A DNA stretch of 64,000 nt from Mycetocola spongiae (GTDB lineage: Bacteria > Actinomycetota > Actinomycetes > Actinomycetales > Microbacteriaceae). The stretch spans positions 992,001 through 1,056,000 of the forward strand of contig NZ_CP080203.1 of the NCBI RefSeq assembly GCF_020424085.1. Direction: 5' to 3'. Position 1 is the stretch's first letter. Each line of letters starts with the position of its first letter. Shown here in pieces: positions 25,713-35,227 of the stretch. The position numbers and the translations under genes were made by a program. The notes under the pieces are model-generated. The model ran no database searches, was not told the origin of the DNA, and saw only the letters and a list, made by a program, of their open reading frames with translations.

Positions 25713-28700
25713 CTACGGGGCCGGAGGGGTTCCGGCGCAATCGGTATTCAGCGTTTCGGGGGCCTCATAGGTTTGGCCACCCAGCACGGTGCGCAGGCGC
25801 ACCTGCATTTTTTCGGCCCCCGCGGGGAAGGCCGGGACGGGCTCGGTGGCGGCCACCCAGACCCCCGTGATCGGCGTGCTGATGGCGCCGTGCTTCTGGT
25901 AGTACATCGCCTCGATTCGCGCCTCGACGCCGTTATTCGCGGGGCCGCGCAGGCTCAGCACTCCCCCCGGCGCGGGACAGCCCAGCACCTGGGCCCGCGT
26001 GCGGAACGCCGTGACGGGGGCACCCGCGGCCACGGGTACCGAGCAGGAGCTGCCCTGGGGGGTCTCGCAGGCCCGCACAAAGATCTGCTGTGCCACACCA
26101 AATTGATCGGCGCGTGCGGGCACGGGCCCCGCATAGGTGACCCACGCGGCGGAGCCCACACCCGGCGCGGCACTCCCGGGAGCCCCGATCGCGATCTGGA
26201 AGATATCGCCCCTATCGGCGCTTTGCCCGCGGATGGCATAGCGCTGATCACCATCGGCCCCGGTCTGGGTGAGGGCCACGGTATTGCCCCCCATCTGCGG
26301 AGGTTCCGGCATCGAATTTGAGGTTTTTTGCGTACAGAATAGGCCGTTTGAGACCGACACCACATAGCTGGCCTGGGAGTCCACCCGATCAATATGGAAG
26401 CTATCGCCGCGCACATTGGACTCCAGCGTGACCGAGCACGCGGGATGGTCCGCCGCCTTATCCACCCGGATCTTGGCCGCGGTGGCCCCCTGCAGGTTTA
26501 CGTCGGTCCAGTAGACATCTGCCCCGCGCGATCCGATGCCATAGGAGGGCCTGAGCCCCACCGAGCCGATCGTGGGAGGCCCCACCGCGACGGCACCGGC
26601 CGCCGCGGCGGGCCCGGCATGGGTTTTATTTCGGGCCACCACGCTCAGCGTATATTTTTGGGCCGCCACCACTCCCGCGGTGATTTCCAGGGTTCCCACC
26701 CCGGCGGCCGTGGATGTGCCGATGCTCACCCCGGGCCCGCTCACGCTCACGTCATAGCCGATCAGGGCGGAGCCGGGGGCCGAGCCCGAGCCCGCGGCCC
26801 ACGTGGCGACCAGCGCGGGCTGGCCCGCGCGATTGGCGGGCGCGAGGGTCACCCCGGTTGGTGCCACGGGGGTGCCGTCGATCAGTATCGGGGCGCTGAG
26901 CACCCCTGCCTCGCCCGTGCCTAATGCATTGGTTGCGGCGGCGCGGAACTGATAGCTAGTCCCGTATTCGAGCCCACTCACCACGCAGAGATCGGGGTTC
27001 TCGCAGCTGGCGCCGGGACCGGTGCCGCCCGAACTCACGGTATAGCCCGTGATGGGCGAGAAGTTTTCAAAGGCGTGCGGGATCGCGAGGGTCACGCTGG
27101 CCTTTTCCAGGTCGGTGCTCACGATCCGCGGGGCCCCGGGCGGCTCGGGTACGTCCTGGATCTGCACGCTGATATAGCCGGTGGCCATGCGCTCGGGGGA
27201 CTCGGTCAGGTCCAGCACGGTATAGGGAATCGTGATGGTTCCCGTGGCCGCGGCCTTGCTTATGCTCACCCGCACGGTGCTGCGATCGGCGCTGGTATCC
27301 ACCGCGACACCCGCGGGTAGGCTGCTGCCGGCCCCCACCGAGCCCACCCGCAGGGGCTTTCCGGGGAAGGGGTTTGTGGCCTCGTCGTTTTCCAGCACGG
27401 CCACGCTCGCGGAGGTGCCGCGCTGAAGCGTGACGGTATCGGGGATGGGCGAGACCAGGGGCCGCGTGGAGTTCACGATCTGCACCCGCACCACCGCGGA
27501 TTTCCCGGCCGTTGAGCCGTCAAAAACCGAGACGAGCACCGCGGCGGATGCCCCGCTATGGGCGCCATCCACGGCGCGCAGCGTGAGCCGCTGCCCGGAG
27601 ATCACGGCGCTGGCCACGGAGGGATTATCGGTGCTGGCCTCATAGCGCAGCGCATCGGCGCGCTCGGGATAGAGGAAATCGGTGAGCTGGCGCAGTTCCA
27701 CCACGCGCTCCGCTCCCGGTTCGAGGCTGATATTGGCCCCCGTGAGTATCGGCGGTTGCCGGTCCGAGGGCGTCACGGTGATCGGAAGGGTGAGCGTGCT
27801 GGTGCCGCCCTGATCTCCCTCGCTATCGGTCACGGTGAAGGTGATGGCGGCGGCCCCCCAGTATTCGGGCAGCGACCGGTAGAGCAGGGTGTCATCGCCC
27901 GCGGTGAGGGGCTCCCCGCCGGCATGGCTGGCCGATACGGGTGCCCCCTCCACCAGGCGCAGCGGACCACCCGTGGGGCTCAGCACATAATCGCGCAGTG
28001 CAATCCGCAGGCTCTCACCCGCCGCGATACTCAGCGCGGGAGCCCCGGGTTTCAGCTCGGGGCGGCTATCGGTGGTTCCGGGCACCCAGATCAGGGCCGT
28101 GCTGGAGACGGTCGGGGCGTCCCGGCGGAAAATCTCAAAGGGCACAATATGGGAGTGGGCGTCCACGCTCACGCTCACCCGGCCATCGGCTTCCCGTGTG
28201 GCTCCGGGATATCCGGGCACCAGCCGCAGGTCGAGGGCCGCGCGGCCTCCCTCGCTAAACCGCGCGAATCCCAGGGGGTCCACGGTCACGGAATCTCGGT
28301 GCGCAATATCGCGGCTGCCGAGGATAATATCGGCGGCCTCGGGGCGCGCCAGCGGCGCATCGGCGCTCACCCGGAGATATAACCAGGCGCTGCTGGTGGC
28401 GCCGCGGCTGCTGCGAATCGTATAGAGCAGGCCATAGGAGCCCGCCGTGGCGGGGGCGGTGACCTTCACGGAATCGGGGGTGAAGGATTCCCGGAGTCCC
28501 CCCGCGGAGGCCTCCACGGAGATCACGGCGAGCGCCGCGTTTTCCGGATCGGAATCGTTGTCGGTGACCGGGATATCCAGGGTCACGCCCGGCCGCACGG
28601 AGACCAGATCGTCCACGGCCACGGGCGGCGCCACGGTCTCGGCCGCGGGAATCACGCCGATCCGCACGAGCCCCGTGCCGCGGGCGCCCAGGGCATCCAC

Positions 28701-31553
28701 GACGCTATATTCCACCTCGTCCGTGCCGCTGGAATACGGGGATGCCGTATATTCCAGATAATCGCGGCCGCCACTTCCCATCGAGCCCAGCCGCGGCTGG
28801 TTGGGGGCGCCCACCAGGGTTACGGTATCGCCATCGGGGTCGATCCCTGTCAGCAGCACCGGGATCTGCACGGTTTTTCCCGCGAGTACCCTGGCGGTCA
28901 GGGTGCGCGGCACGGGCGGGCGGTTATTGGCCGCATCCACCTCGCGTACAGTGAGCGTGACGGGGGCCTCGGCCCACTGCCCGTCGGTGCTGCTCACCCG
29001 ATAGCGGGCAACATAGGTTCCCGGGGTGGCGGGGGCCAGATAGCGCAGTTTTTCTCCGGAAATAAATAGTGTTCCCTCCCCCTCGCCGAGCGGTGCACCC
29101 AGCTCGGGTTCGAGGCTCAGGGGCTTGCCATCGGGCTGGCTATCGTTTTTGAGGACGGGGATATCCACGACGGAGCCCACCCGAACCTCGGCGGAATCGG
29201 CCACCGCCACGGGCGGTTGCAGGCGGACCGGTTCCGGAATTTCCAGGATGGTGAGGGTCCCGGGCGCGGTATTCACGCCGTTGGATACGGTGAAACCCAC
29301 GGTGATCGGGGTGCCGTGCAGCGAGTTGCGCAGCGTGACGCGGAGGATGCGCAGGTCCACGGTTTCCACCAGCACGCCGCTCTCGGGTGCGGGCTGATTC
29401 ACCCCGGCGATGCTGAGTACTCCCCCGCCGGGATCATAGGCGGAGGCCAGCACGTCCACAACCGCAGTATTTTGCAGATAGAGGAAGGCTGTGACCGGGG
29501 CTGTCACCGGAATCGACGGGCCCTCGGGGGCCGCGGCCACCTCGAGCCTCACGATTCCCGTGGCGGTGAGCGACCCATCGGCCACCGCATATTCGAGCAG
29601 ATAGCTGCCCGGGGAGCTGGCGGTGGCGGTGAAGGTTCCGGCGCCGTAATCGGGAGTGAGCCGCACCTCGGCCTCGCGGCCGGGGGCGGTGACGCCGGTG
29701 AGGGTGGCGGCCCCCGAGCCCCCGCGCACCACGGTAAGCGGCTCGATCAGGATTTCCTGGCGGGCAAAGCCCACGCGGGTGAAGGACTCCGCCACGAGCG
29801 GGATGGTGCCGGGTGCGCCCGTGGTCACGGTCACGCTACCCGCCCCGCCGAGCGAACCATCGGAGACCTCGATGCTGATGATGCGCAGTTCTCCGGCGCC
29901 GCCGGCCTCGGTGAAGCCGAGGGTTCCGGCCGCGGCATAGGTGACGGTATCGGGGGCGGCGACGCTGGCCCCGGCGAGGAATATCGGATCGGAATCGGGG
30001 TCCACCCAGTCTTCCAGGGTGTCGGTGCGCACGGTTCCCCCCAGCTCCACCGAGGTGCGGGTGGGGCGCGCCTGCACGGGCGCGGAGTTCTCCTCCGGGC
30101 TGCGCATCGTGACGGTCACCGTGGCCGAATCGGTATTGCCGTAGCCGTCGTCGATCGTATAACCAAACGTGAGCTCGGGCGGGGGTGCAGCCCCCGGCAG
30201 GAACTGGATTTTCTGGCCGTCGGCGATGATGCTGAGTGTTCCCGTTTCGGGGGCCATCTCGGTCACCGCGGAGACGATCAGGGCATCGCCGTTGGGATCG
30301 CTATCGTTGAGCAGCACCGGCAATACATTTCCGCGGTCCGGGCGCGCGCCGAAGGCATCGTCCACGGCCACGGGCGGAAGCTGTTGCGCGGTGAGTTCGG
30401 GCGGCTCATCGCGGTCATTTTCCACGGTTTCGGTGGGGGTATCGTCGGGGATAAAATCGGCCCAGTTATCGATAAGCTCGCCGCCGCGCTGCACGGCCCA
30501 GGACCGGCCCGAGCCGGGTGCGGAGAGCACCACCGTGGCACCGCGCACAGCAAACTCCGCGGTGCGGGAGTCGTCCGGGGAGGCCAGGGTGAGTTCCCGG
30601 GTATCGCGGTCGGTGCAGCGACGCTGCGCGAGCCCCGCCGACCAGGCCAGGTATTCGCAGGAGCCCACGCGCACGGGCGCGCTCGCGGCCCCGCCGCTGC
30701 CCTCGGGGGCGGCCAGGGTGGTGATGGTGGAGGAGCCGGGGGCAATCGAGAGTGCGCCCGCGGAGTGTGCGATCAGGACCGCGCCGCCCGAGGCGGAGGG
30801 CCGCAGAAGGCGGGCGCTCTCGGGCCGTTCCAGGTGGGGGCCCAGATCAAGATGGCGATCGCCGATCAGCAGGTCGGCATTCTCCGCCTGATAGAGCACG
30901 GGGGTTCCGCCCAGCAGGCTGAGCTGCACCTCGCCGTCCTCCGCGGCCACCGGGACCCGGGTGGTGAGTGGTTTTGCATCGTCACGGAGCGAGCCCACCA
31001 CCAGATCGCCGCTCGTGGAGCTGAACCCCGCGAAGTTCCCGGCGTCGTCCGCGGCGAGGGTGATGTGGGTGCCGAGGTTGAGGGTGGGTGCGGAGAGCGC
31101 GCTGAAGTCACGAATATCGGCCACCGGGATGGTCCATACGTCGCCGCTCTCGCGCTGCCAGATGATGTAGTGGGTGGTGGTGAGCGTGACCTCGGGGCTG
31201 CCCGCGGGCAGCGGTACGGATTCGGTGATCGTGGCGGCCGCGGCGTCCAGCACGTCGAGGGTATTTTTGGAGCGATTATGGATGCCCACGGTGGTCTCGT
31301 TTTGTAATACGTCGAGGTCCCCGGTGATCCCCGTGGCCGCGCTATCCAGGCGCAAAAGCTCGGTATTGGCATGGCCCAGCATGCCCTGGGAGGAATTGGC
31401 CACCCAGGCCGAACCATCGTCGAGCAGGGGTTTCAGATGATCAAATCCGCGGCCGAGCAGCCCAATCGTGGCCACCAGGGCCAGGACGCTGGCCACGCTC
31501 ACCCCGCCAAGCAGGGTGCGGCCGTGCCGCGAGAGTAGCCCACGCAGGTTCAT
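25713..31553 (-). CDS. Giant N-anchored surface protein with eleven Ig-like repeats and FN3 domains
   Basis: The 1946-residue protein has an uncleaved signal anchor (about 14-36, SVASVLALVATIGLLGRG), a beta-propeller-like region (about 60-380), then about eleven Ig/cadherin-like repeats of roughly 95 residues (about 390-1460). These begin with blocks such as PPVAVDDAFGARPDRG, PPVAVADSAEVRVGSVVDIP and PPVAVDDLVSVRPGVTLDIP (Big_9 / tandem-95 type). Two fibronectin III domains follow (about 1468-1660), then FN3-like C-terminal domains with paired Cys. There is no LPXTG motif; it hangs from its N-terminal helix. It would span or protrude from the wall. It overlaps the kinase gene by 4 bp. Confidence 0.85.
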   Translation of the reverse strand: MNLRGLLSRHGRTLLGGVSVASVLALVATIGLLGRGFDHLKPLLDDGSAWVANSSQGMLGHANTELLRLDSAATGITGDLDVLQNETTVGIHNRSKNTLDVLDAAAATITESVPLPAGSPEVTLTTTHYIIWQRESGDVWTIPVADIRDFSALSAPTLNLGTHITLAADDAGNFAGFSSTSGDLVVGSLRDDAKPLTTRVPVAAEDGEVQLSLLGGTPVLYQAENADLLIGDRHLDLGPHLERPESARLLRPSASGGAVLIAHSAGALSIAPGSSTITTLAAPEGSGGAASAPVRVGSCEYLAWSAGLAQRRCTDRDTRELTLASPDDSRTAEFAVRGATVVLSAPGSGRSWAVQRGGELIDNWADFIPDDTPTETVENDRDEPPELTAQQLPPVAVDDAFGARPDRGNVLPVLLNDSDPNGDALIVSAVTEMAPETGTLSIIADGQKIQFLPGAAPPPELTFGYTIDDGYGNTDSATVTVTMRSPEENSAPVQARPTRTSVELGGTVRTDTLEDWVDPDSDPIFLAGASVAAPDTVTYAAAGTLGFTEAGGAGELRIISIEVSDGSLGGAGSVTVTTGAPGTIPLVAESFTRVGFARQEILIEPLTVVRGGSGAATLTGVTAPGREAEVRLTPDYGAGTFTATASSPGSYLLEYAVADGSLTATGIVRLEVAAAPEGPSIPVTAPVTAFLYLQNTAVVDVLASAYDPGGGVLSIAGVNQPAPESGVLVETVDLRILRVTLRNSLHGTPITVGFTVSNGVNTAPGTLTILEIPEPVRLQPPVAVADSAEVRVGSVVDIPVLKNDSQPDGKPLSLEPELGAPLGEGEGTLFISGEKLRYLAPATPGTYVARYRVSSTDGQWAEAPVTLTVREVDAANNRPPVPRTLTARVLAGKTVQIPVLLTGIDPDGDTVTLVGAPNQPRLGSMGSGGRDYLEYTASPYSSGTDEVEYSVVDALGARGTGLVRIGVIPAAETVAPPVAVDDLVSVRPGVTLDIPVTDNDSDPENAALAVISVEASAGGLRESFTPDSVKVTAPATAGSYGLLYTIRSSRGATSSAWLYLRVSADAPLARPEAADIILGSRDIAHRDSVTVDPLGFARFSEGGRAALDLRLVPGYPGATREADGRVSVSVDAHSHIVPFEIFRRDAPTVSSTALIWVPGTTDSRPELKPGAPALSIAAGESLRIALRDYVLSPTGGPLRLVEGAPVSASHAGGEPLTAGDDTLLYRSLPEYWGAAAITFTVTDSEGDQGGTSTLTLPITVTPSDRQPPILTGANISLEPGAERVVELRQLTDFLYPERADALRYEASTDNPSVASAVISGQRLTLRAVDGAHSGASAAVLVSVFDGSTAGKSAVVRVQIVNSTRPLVSPIPDTVTLQRGTSASVAVLENDEATNPFPGKPLRVGSVGAGSSLPAGVAVDTSADRSTVRVSISKAAATGTITIPYTVLDLTESPERMATGYISVQIQDVPEPPGAPRIVSTDLEKASVTLAIPHAFENFSPITGYTVSSGGTGPGASCENPDLCVVSGLEYGTSYQFRAAATNALGTGEAGVLSAPILIDGTPVAPTGVTLAPANRAGQPALVATWAAGSGSAPGSALIGYDVSVSGPGVSIGTSTAAGVGTLEITAGVVAAQKYTLSVVARNKTHAGPAAAAGAVAVGPPTIGSVGLRPSYGIGSRGADVYWTDVNLQGATAAKIRVDKAADHPACSVTLESNVRGDSFHIDRVDSQASYVVSVSNGLFCTQKTSNSMPEPPQMGGNTVALTQTGADGDQRYAIRGQSADRGDIFQIAIGAPGSAAPGVGSAAWVTYAGPVPARADQFGVAQQIFVRACETPQGSSCSVPVAAGAPVTAFRTRAQVLGCPAPGGVLSLRGPANNGVEARIEAMYYQKHGAISTPITGVWVAATEPVPAFPAGAEKMQVRLRTVLGGQTYEAPETLNTDCAGTPPAP

Positions 31554-32977
31554 CGCTCGCTCCTCACGCAGCTATCGGCGCTGACAGGCCCGGATACTCC
31601 CGCGCGCACCACGGCAATGGTGATGCAGACCCGGCCCGGATATTCATCCGTGGCGAGCGAGATCTCGGTGCCGTCCTGGCCGATTCCGCTGCCGCCGTTC
31701 ACCCGCACCAGATAGCGGTCGCCCGGCGCGAGCCCGGGGTCGGGCCAGGCGAAGCGGGCGGCGGTCGCGGTGAGGGAGCTTTCCACGCCGTCCACCCGGG
31801 GGATCTGCCGGTCGCCGCCCTCCCCGGCGAGGATAAACGCGGTAAGACCACCGCCGCACAGCAGCGCTGCCCCCGCCCCGAGCAGCCACGGGAGGGTGCG
31901 TGCGCGGTGGGTCTCGCGCGCGGCCGTGCGCAGGACGGTGCGGTCGATAACCTGGCTTACCCCGCTCTCGCTGTTTCGGGACGAGGATGAGGAAGAGCCG
32001 GAGCCGGTGCCGGTGCTCTCGCGGCGCACCCGGCGAAGGCGACCGCCGGTGGTGGTGGAGGAGCGGGTGGGGGCGGCGGCCTCCAGCGCGGAGATATCGA
32101 GGTGGCGCTCCTGTATCAGGTCCACCGGGCTTGGGCGCAGGCCCAGCTCGGTTTCCACCAGTTGCAGTTCCCGCACGAGGTCCAGGACGCTCGCGGGGCG
32201 GCGCTCGGGATCGCGGGCCAGGCCCTCGCCGATGAGGCGCTCGAGGCGCTCGGGCACGTCGGCGCGACCCAGCGGGGGCAGGGCCATCCGGCCAAGAATG
32301 CGAGCGGCAATGGCCTCGCGCGAGTTATCCCGGCCCGGGAGTTCAAAGGGGGATCGGCCCGCGAGGAGCCCGTAGAGTGTGGCGGCAAAGCCCCAGACCT
32401 CGCTGCGCACGGAACCCGTGGTGGTTCCGGCGATGACCTCGGGGGCGGACCACGGTACCGAGAGTCCCATCACGCCCCCGCTTTCGGCCTGCACGATGCT
32501 GGAGGCGATGCCAAAATCGGAGACCACGGCGCGGCCATAGCCGGTGATCAGAATATTGGCGGGCTTCATATCGCGGTGCAGGAGGCCGTTGCGGTGCGCG
32601 GTTTCCAGCACACCGCCCACGGCAATTCCGGTGCCCAGTACCTCATCAAGCGTGATTGATTCGGTGCGGAAACGCCCGCCATAGCCGCGCGGGCAGTATT
32701 CCATGACCAGGTACGGGCGGCCATCGGGCGCGACGCTGGCCTCATAAACGGTGAGGACGGCGGGATGCGCGGAGAGCTGGGCCATGAGGGTGGTTTCCAC
32801 GAGGAACATGGCGCGCATCGCCTCATCGGAGATTCCGGGGGTGAGCACCTTCACGGCAACCTGGCGCCGCGGGAGGTTTTGCTCGTAGAGATAAACATCG
32901 GCAAAGCCCCCGGTACCGAGGGCACGCAGATAGCTATACCCGGCGAGTTCGGGCGGGGGGCTGGGCAGTCGACGCAT
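31550..32977 (-). CDS. Membrane Ser/Thr protein kinase (PknB-like) with an FN3-like ectodomain
   Basis: The 475-residue kinase has all catalytic motifs: Gly loop LGTGGFADVYLY (residues 20-31), Lys43 in VAVKVL, HRDMKPAN (134-141), DFG (154-156) and APE (178-180). A low-complexity Ser/Gly/Thr juxtamembrane stretch (about 305-345) precedes one membrane helix (362-384). About 85 extracellular residues follow, with an FN3-like pattern and two Cys. PASTA repeats are absent, so the stimulus is not the usual muropeptide. It overlaps the giant surface protein gene and follows the FHA gene without a gap. It likely phosphorylates threonines in that FHA protein. Confidence 0.93.
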   Translation of the reverse strand: MRRLPSPPPELAGYSYLRALGTGGFADVYLYEQNLPRRQVAVKVLTPGISDEAMRAMFLVETTLMAQLSAHPAVLTVYEASVAPDGRPYLVMEYCPRGYGGRFRTESITLDEVLGTGIAVGGVLETAHRNGLLHRDMKPANILITGYGRAVVSDFGIASSIVQAESGGVMGLSVPWSAPEVIAGTTTGSVRSEVWGFAATLYGLLAGRSPFELPGRDNSREAIAARILGRMALPPLGRADVPERLERLIGEGLARDPERRPASVLDLVRELQLVETELGLRPSPVDLIQERHLDISALEAAAPTRSSTTTGGRLRRVRRESTGTGSGSSSSSSRNSESGVSQVIDRTVLRTAARETHRARTLPWLLGAGAALLCGGGLTAFILAGEGGDRQIPRVDGVESSLTATAARFAWPDPGLAPGDRYLVRVNGGSGIGQDGTEISLATDEYPGRVCITIAVVRAGVSGPVSADSCVRSER

Positions 32978-34461
32978 CAGGATGTGATCCCTTTAGATGT
33001 GGGGTGGTGCTGAGAAGCGTGATATTCGAGGGTCACGGTGATCCCATCGCCCAGCTCAACCACGCTGCCGGGAGAGAGGGGGATCTCGTCCCCCGAGCGC
33101 AGGCGGTGCCGCGGGGCGAGCGCGGCGGGGGCGAGAGGCGCGGGATGCGGGGCGGCGGCCCCCACGGTGACCATGGTGCCGTTGCTGGTCCAGAGGTCGC
33201 GCACCACCACGGAGTTGTGTTCGTGGCGGAAGCGCACATGATTTGCCGAGACCTCCCCGCCGGGCGAGCGGACGGCGATGAGTTCGGTTTGGGAGCGGTC
33301 TGCCCCGTGGGGCAGCTCGGGTGCCCGCCCCAGGATGACCGTGCCGCGCAACGGATAGCGTTCCTCCGTGCCGCCCGCACTCAGGACGAGGCACCATCCG
33401 TGGGCGGCGGCCGCGGGCAGCCAGGCGGAAGGGTCGGTCTGGTCCCGCTCCCCCGCCGCCCCCGCGGCAACCGGACGGGCCGAGAGCACGGGGGTTGTCC
33501 GCGCGCGCGGACGCTGCGCGCGGGCGGCGCGGTGTGCCGCGGGCGCCGGATCGCCGGCCAGAGCGGCCGCGTGCTCCCGCAGCACGGTGCTTTCCGGATC
33601 GGGCCCGGGCCCCTCAGCGGATACCGCCGAGGGGCCCGGGGCGGGTGTTTCACGCGGGGCGGGCCGGCGGATGATGGTCTCTTCAGGGCAGCCCGTGGGC
33701 TCCGCCCCGCGGCCGCGCACCACGGTGAGGTCCGAGTCTTCCGCGGGGGGCTCGGCGGTGGTTCCGGCGGGAACCGCGCGCAGCACGGTCTGGTCGGGGT
33801 CGCCCGTGATGTCCGTGTTGATGACCACATCACGCGCGCCGGGCCCCGGGGCGTCCGCGGCCCCACCGGCGGTGCTGGACCGCGCGGCGGATTCCCCGAG
33901 GCCATACCCGGCCTCCATTTTTTGGGGCCGCACCACGGTCAGGTCCGGGTCGCCCGCGGACCAGACCGCGCACTCGCCTAAACGGTGTATGTCGGGGGTG
34001 CTCGCCCCGGGGCTCCCCGCCTCGGTGGCACACGCGGGTGCGTGCGCCACGGGAGAGGCCGTGGCATTGCGCCCCGCAACACTCGGTTGGCCACCGGGGC
34101 TCACCACCGCGGTTGTACCCGAGCGGGCAGCCCCGGCCCGCCGCCCGCGGGCGCCCCCGCGCCCCGCCGCGCGTGGTCCCCGCGTGCCGGTGTTTTGAGC
34201 ACCCGGCCCGCGATCGGCCGCGGCGGTTTCCACCGCAAACCCCGTGATGTTGGTCAGTTCCACCTCGGGCAGCCCACCGCGCAGCAGGATGCTTTTGGCC
34301 TCGCCGAGCCGGGTGGCCCGCAGGACCATGCCGGAACCAAGCCAGACCTGCACCCGGGTAGCCCCGAGGTATTCGCAACGAAAACCCTCCGCGCGTGCCC
34401 GCTCCGGCGCGACCCAGAGCGTTCCCGGCACGGCCAGTTCCACGCGGGCCCGGGCGCTCAT
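32977..34461 (-). CDS. FHA-domain protein with repeated DxTVVR threonine motifs
   Basis: The 494-residue protein has an N-terminal beta-rich domain (about 1-75, start MSARARVELAVPG), a long disordered Ala/Pro/Gly region, and a C-terminal FHA domain (GTVILGRAPE, VSANHVRFRH, VRDLWTSNGTMV). In the disordered region five short motifs recur: DLTVVR, DQTVLR, DLTVVR, EETIIR and ESTVLR. They look like kinase target sites and FHA ligands. I chose ATG 34461 because GGGGGAG lies six bases upstream. ATG 34680 would add 73 low-complexity residues without a ribosome binding site. The adjacent downstream gene is the kinase. Confidence 0.85.
   Translation of the reverse strand: MSARARVELAVPGTLWVAPERARAEGFRCEYLGATRVQVWLGSGMVLRATRLGEAKSILLRGGLPEVELTNITGFAVETAAADRGPGAQNTGTRGPRAAGRGGARGRRAGAARSGTTAVVSPGGQPSVAGRNATASPVAHAPACATEAGSPGASTPDIHRLGECAVWSAGDPDLTVVRPQKMEAGYGLGESAARSSTAGGAADAPGPGARDVVINTDITGDPDQTVLRAVPAGTTAEPPAEDSDLTVVRGRGAEPTGCPEETIIRRPAPRETPAPGPSAVSAEGPGPDPESTVLREHAAALAGDPAPAAHRAARAQRPRARTTPVLSARPVAAGAAGERDQTDPSAWLPAAAAHGWCLVLSAGGTEERYPLRGTVILGRAPELPHGADRSQTELIAVRSPGGEVSANHVRFRHEHNSVVVRDLWTSNGTMVTVGAAAPHPAPLAPAALAPRHRLRSGDEIPLSPGSVVELGDGITVTLEYHASQHHPTSKGITS
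33580..33946 (-). other. Array of five phosphothreonine-type motifs inside the FHA gene
   Basis: The codons for the five [DE]-x-T-[VI]-[VLI]-R motifs lie near 33929-33946, 33778-33795, 33716-33733, 33670-33690 and 33580-33600. Spacers differ in length and sequence, so the motif is kept by selection and not by recent DNA duplication. Confidence 0.7.
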
Positions 34462-34512
34462 ACCCGGCTCCCCCGGGGAAGCCTGAACCGGGGAGACCGG
34501 CACCGAGCAGAT

Positions 34513-34548
34513 CGACACTGGGAAGGCCGACACAGGGAAGGCCGACAT
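34513..34548. repeat. 15-bp tandem repeat upstream of the FHA gene
   Basis: CGACACTGGGAAGGC and CGACACAGGGAAGGC lie head to tail, followed by a partial third unit. If the longer FHA start at 34680 were used they would encode AFPVS repeats. Otherwise they are part of the 331-bp intercistronic region 34462-34792. Confidence 0.55.
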
Positions 34549-34762
34549 CGCGCAGGCGGCACCACGGAGCGCAGGCGAGCCCGCGGAAACTCGAAAAAGA
34601 ACATGCGTACTGGCCCCCAAACCACTACCGAGGTCCGCGCCGGGCAAACCCCTAATACTCTGTCTACGGTTATGAGTCATGGGAGGGACGCGACCGCGCG
34701 GCCCTCCAAAAACACATAAACGGACCGGACGGGACCGTGTCGATGACGCGATCCCGCCCGCA

Positions 34763-34784
34763 GGGGCCGCCGGCCGGCGGCCCC
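34763..34784 (-). promoter_or_regulatory. Perfect 22-bp palindrome after esxA-like gene
   Basis: GGGGCCGCCGG-CCGGCGGCCCC lies nine bases after the WXG100 stop codon, with no T-run. It probably stabilises or attenuates the transcript, so that the WXG100 protein is made in excess over the downstream kinase genes. Confidence 0.5.
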
Positions 34785-34792
34785 AGAAATAC

Positions 34793-35083
34793 CTAGCCCT
34801 GGAACGCCCGGGTGACGTTGGCCTCGGACTCGGTATAGTAATCGCCAGCGCGACCAAGCAAAACCGAGATGCCGTCAAGCGACTCGTTAAGCTCAAGACC
34901 CGCACGGTTGAACTGCTCATAAAGCGAGGTGAACGCCGCGGAACCGGTGCCCTCCCACTCGGACCCGAGACCATCCACGACGCTGCGCAGCTGGCTCAGG
35001 AGGCCGTTAATCTCACCGGCGCCCGATTGCAGACGCGAGGAAGCCTGGTGGAGACTCTCGGATGAAACGCGAATATTTGCCAT
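34793..35083 (-). CDS. EsxA-like WXG100 protein
   Basis: This 96-residue helical hairpin protein is typical of small type VII secretion substrates. The hairpin turn carries W43-E44-G45 (WXG), and the C-terminal end has Y83-T-E-S-E87, fitting the YxxxD/E secretion motif. The ribosome binding site GGGGGAATAATC precedes the ATG. Only one such gene is present on this strand, so it may act as a homodimer. It is placed between a lipoprotein gene and the FHA gene, opposite to the EssC/EccC-type gene. Confidence 0.93.
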   Translation of the reverse strand: MANIRVSSESLHQASSRLQSGAGEINGLLSQLRSVVDGLGSEWEGTGSAAFTSLYEQFNRAGLELNESLDGISVLLGRAGDYYTESEANVTRAFQG

Positions 35084-35227
35084 GATTATTCCCCCTGGAT
35101 TAAGTGGCTGAATTGACTAAAGGAACGGTGATATTACCCCGCCAGTGTTACACCCGGGGCCAGCGATCGCGATAGTTTCTCCCACTCCCACGGAATTTTT
35201 TCAGGAAGAAACACCTGATAACAGCGA

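Noticed and set aside
29217-31307. Plus-strand frame of 696 codons antisense to the giant surface protein
   Set aside because: The translation is Gly/His/Arg-rich without domains. The opposite strand gives eleven Ig-like repeats.
34462-34974. Extended N-terminus of the FHA protein
   Set aside because: The added residues are repetitive and lack a ribosome binding site, and the far upstream part is antisense to the WXG100 gene. The ATG at 34461 has a strong site.
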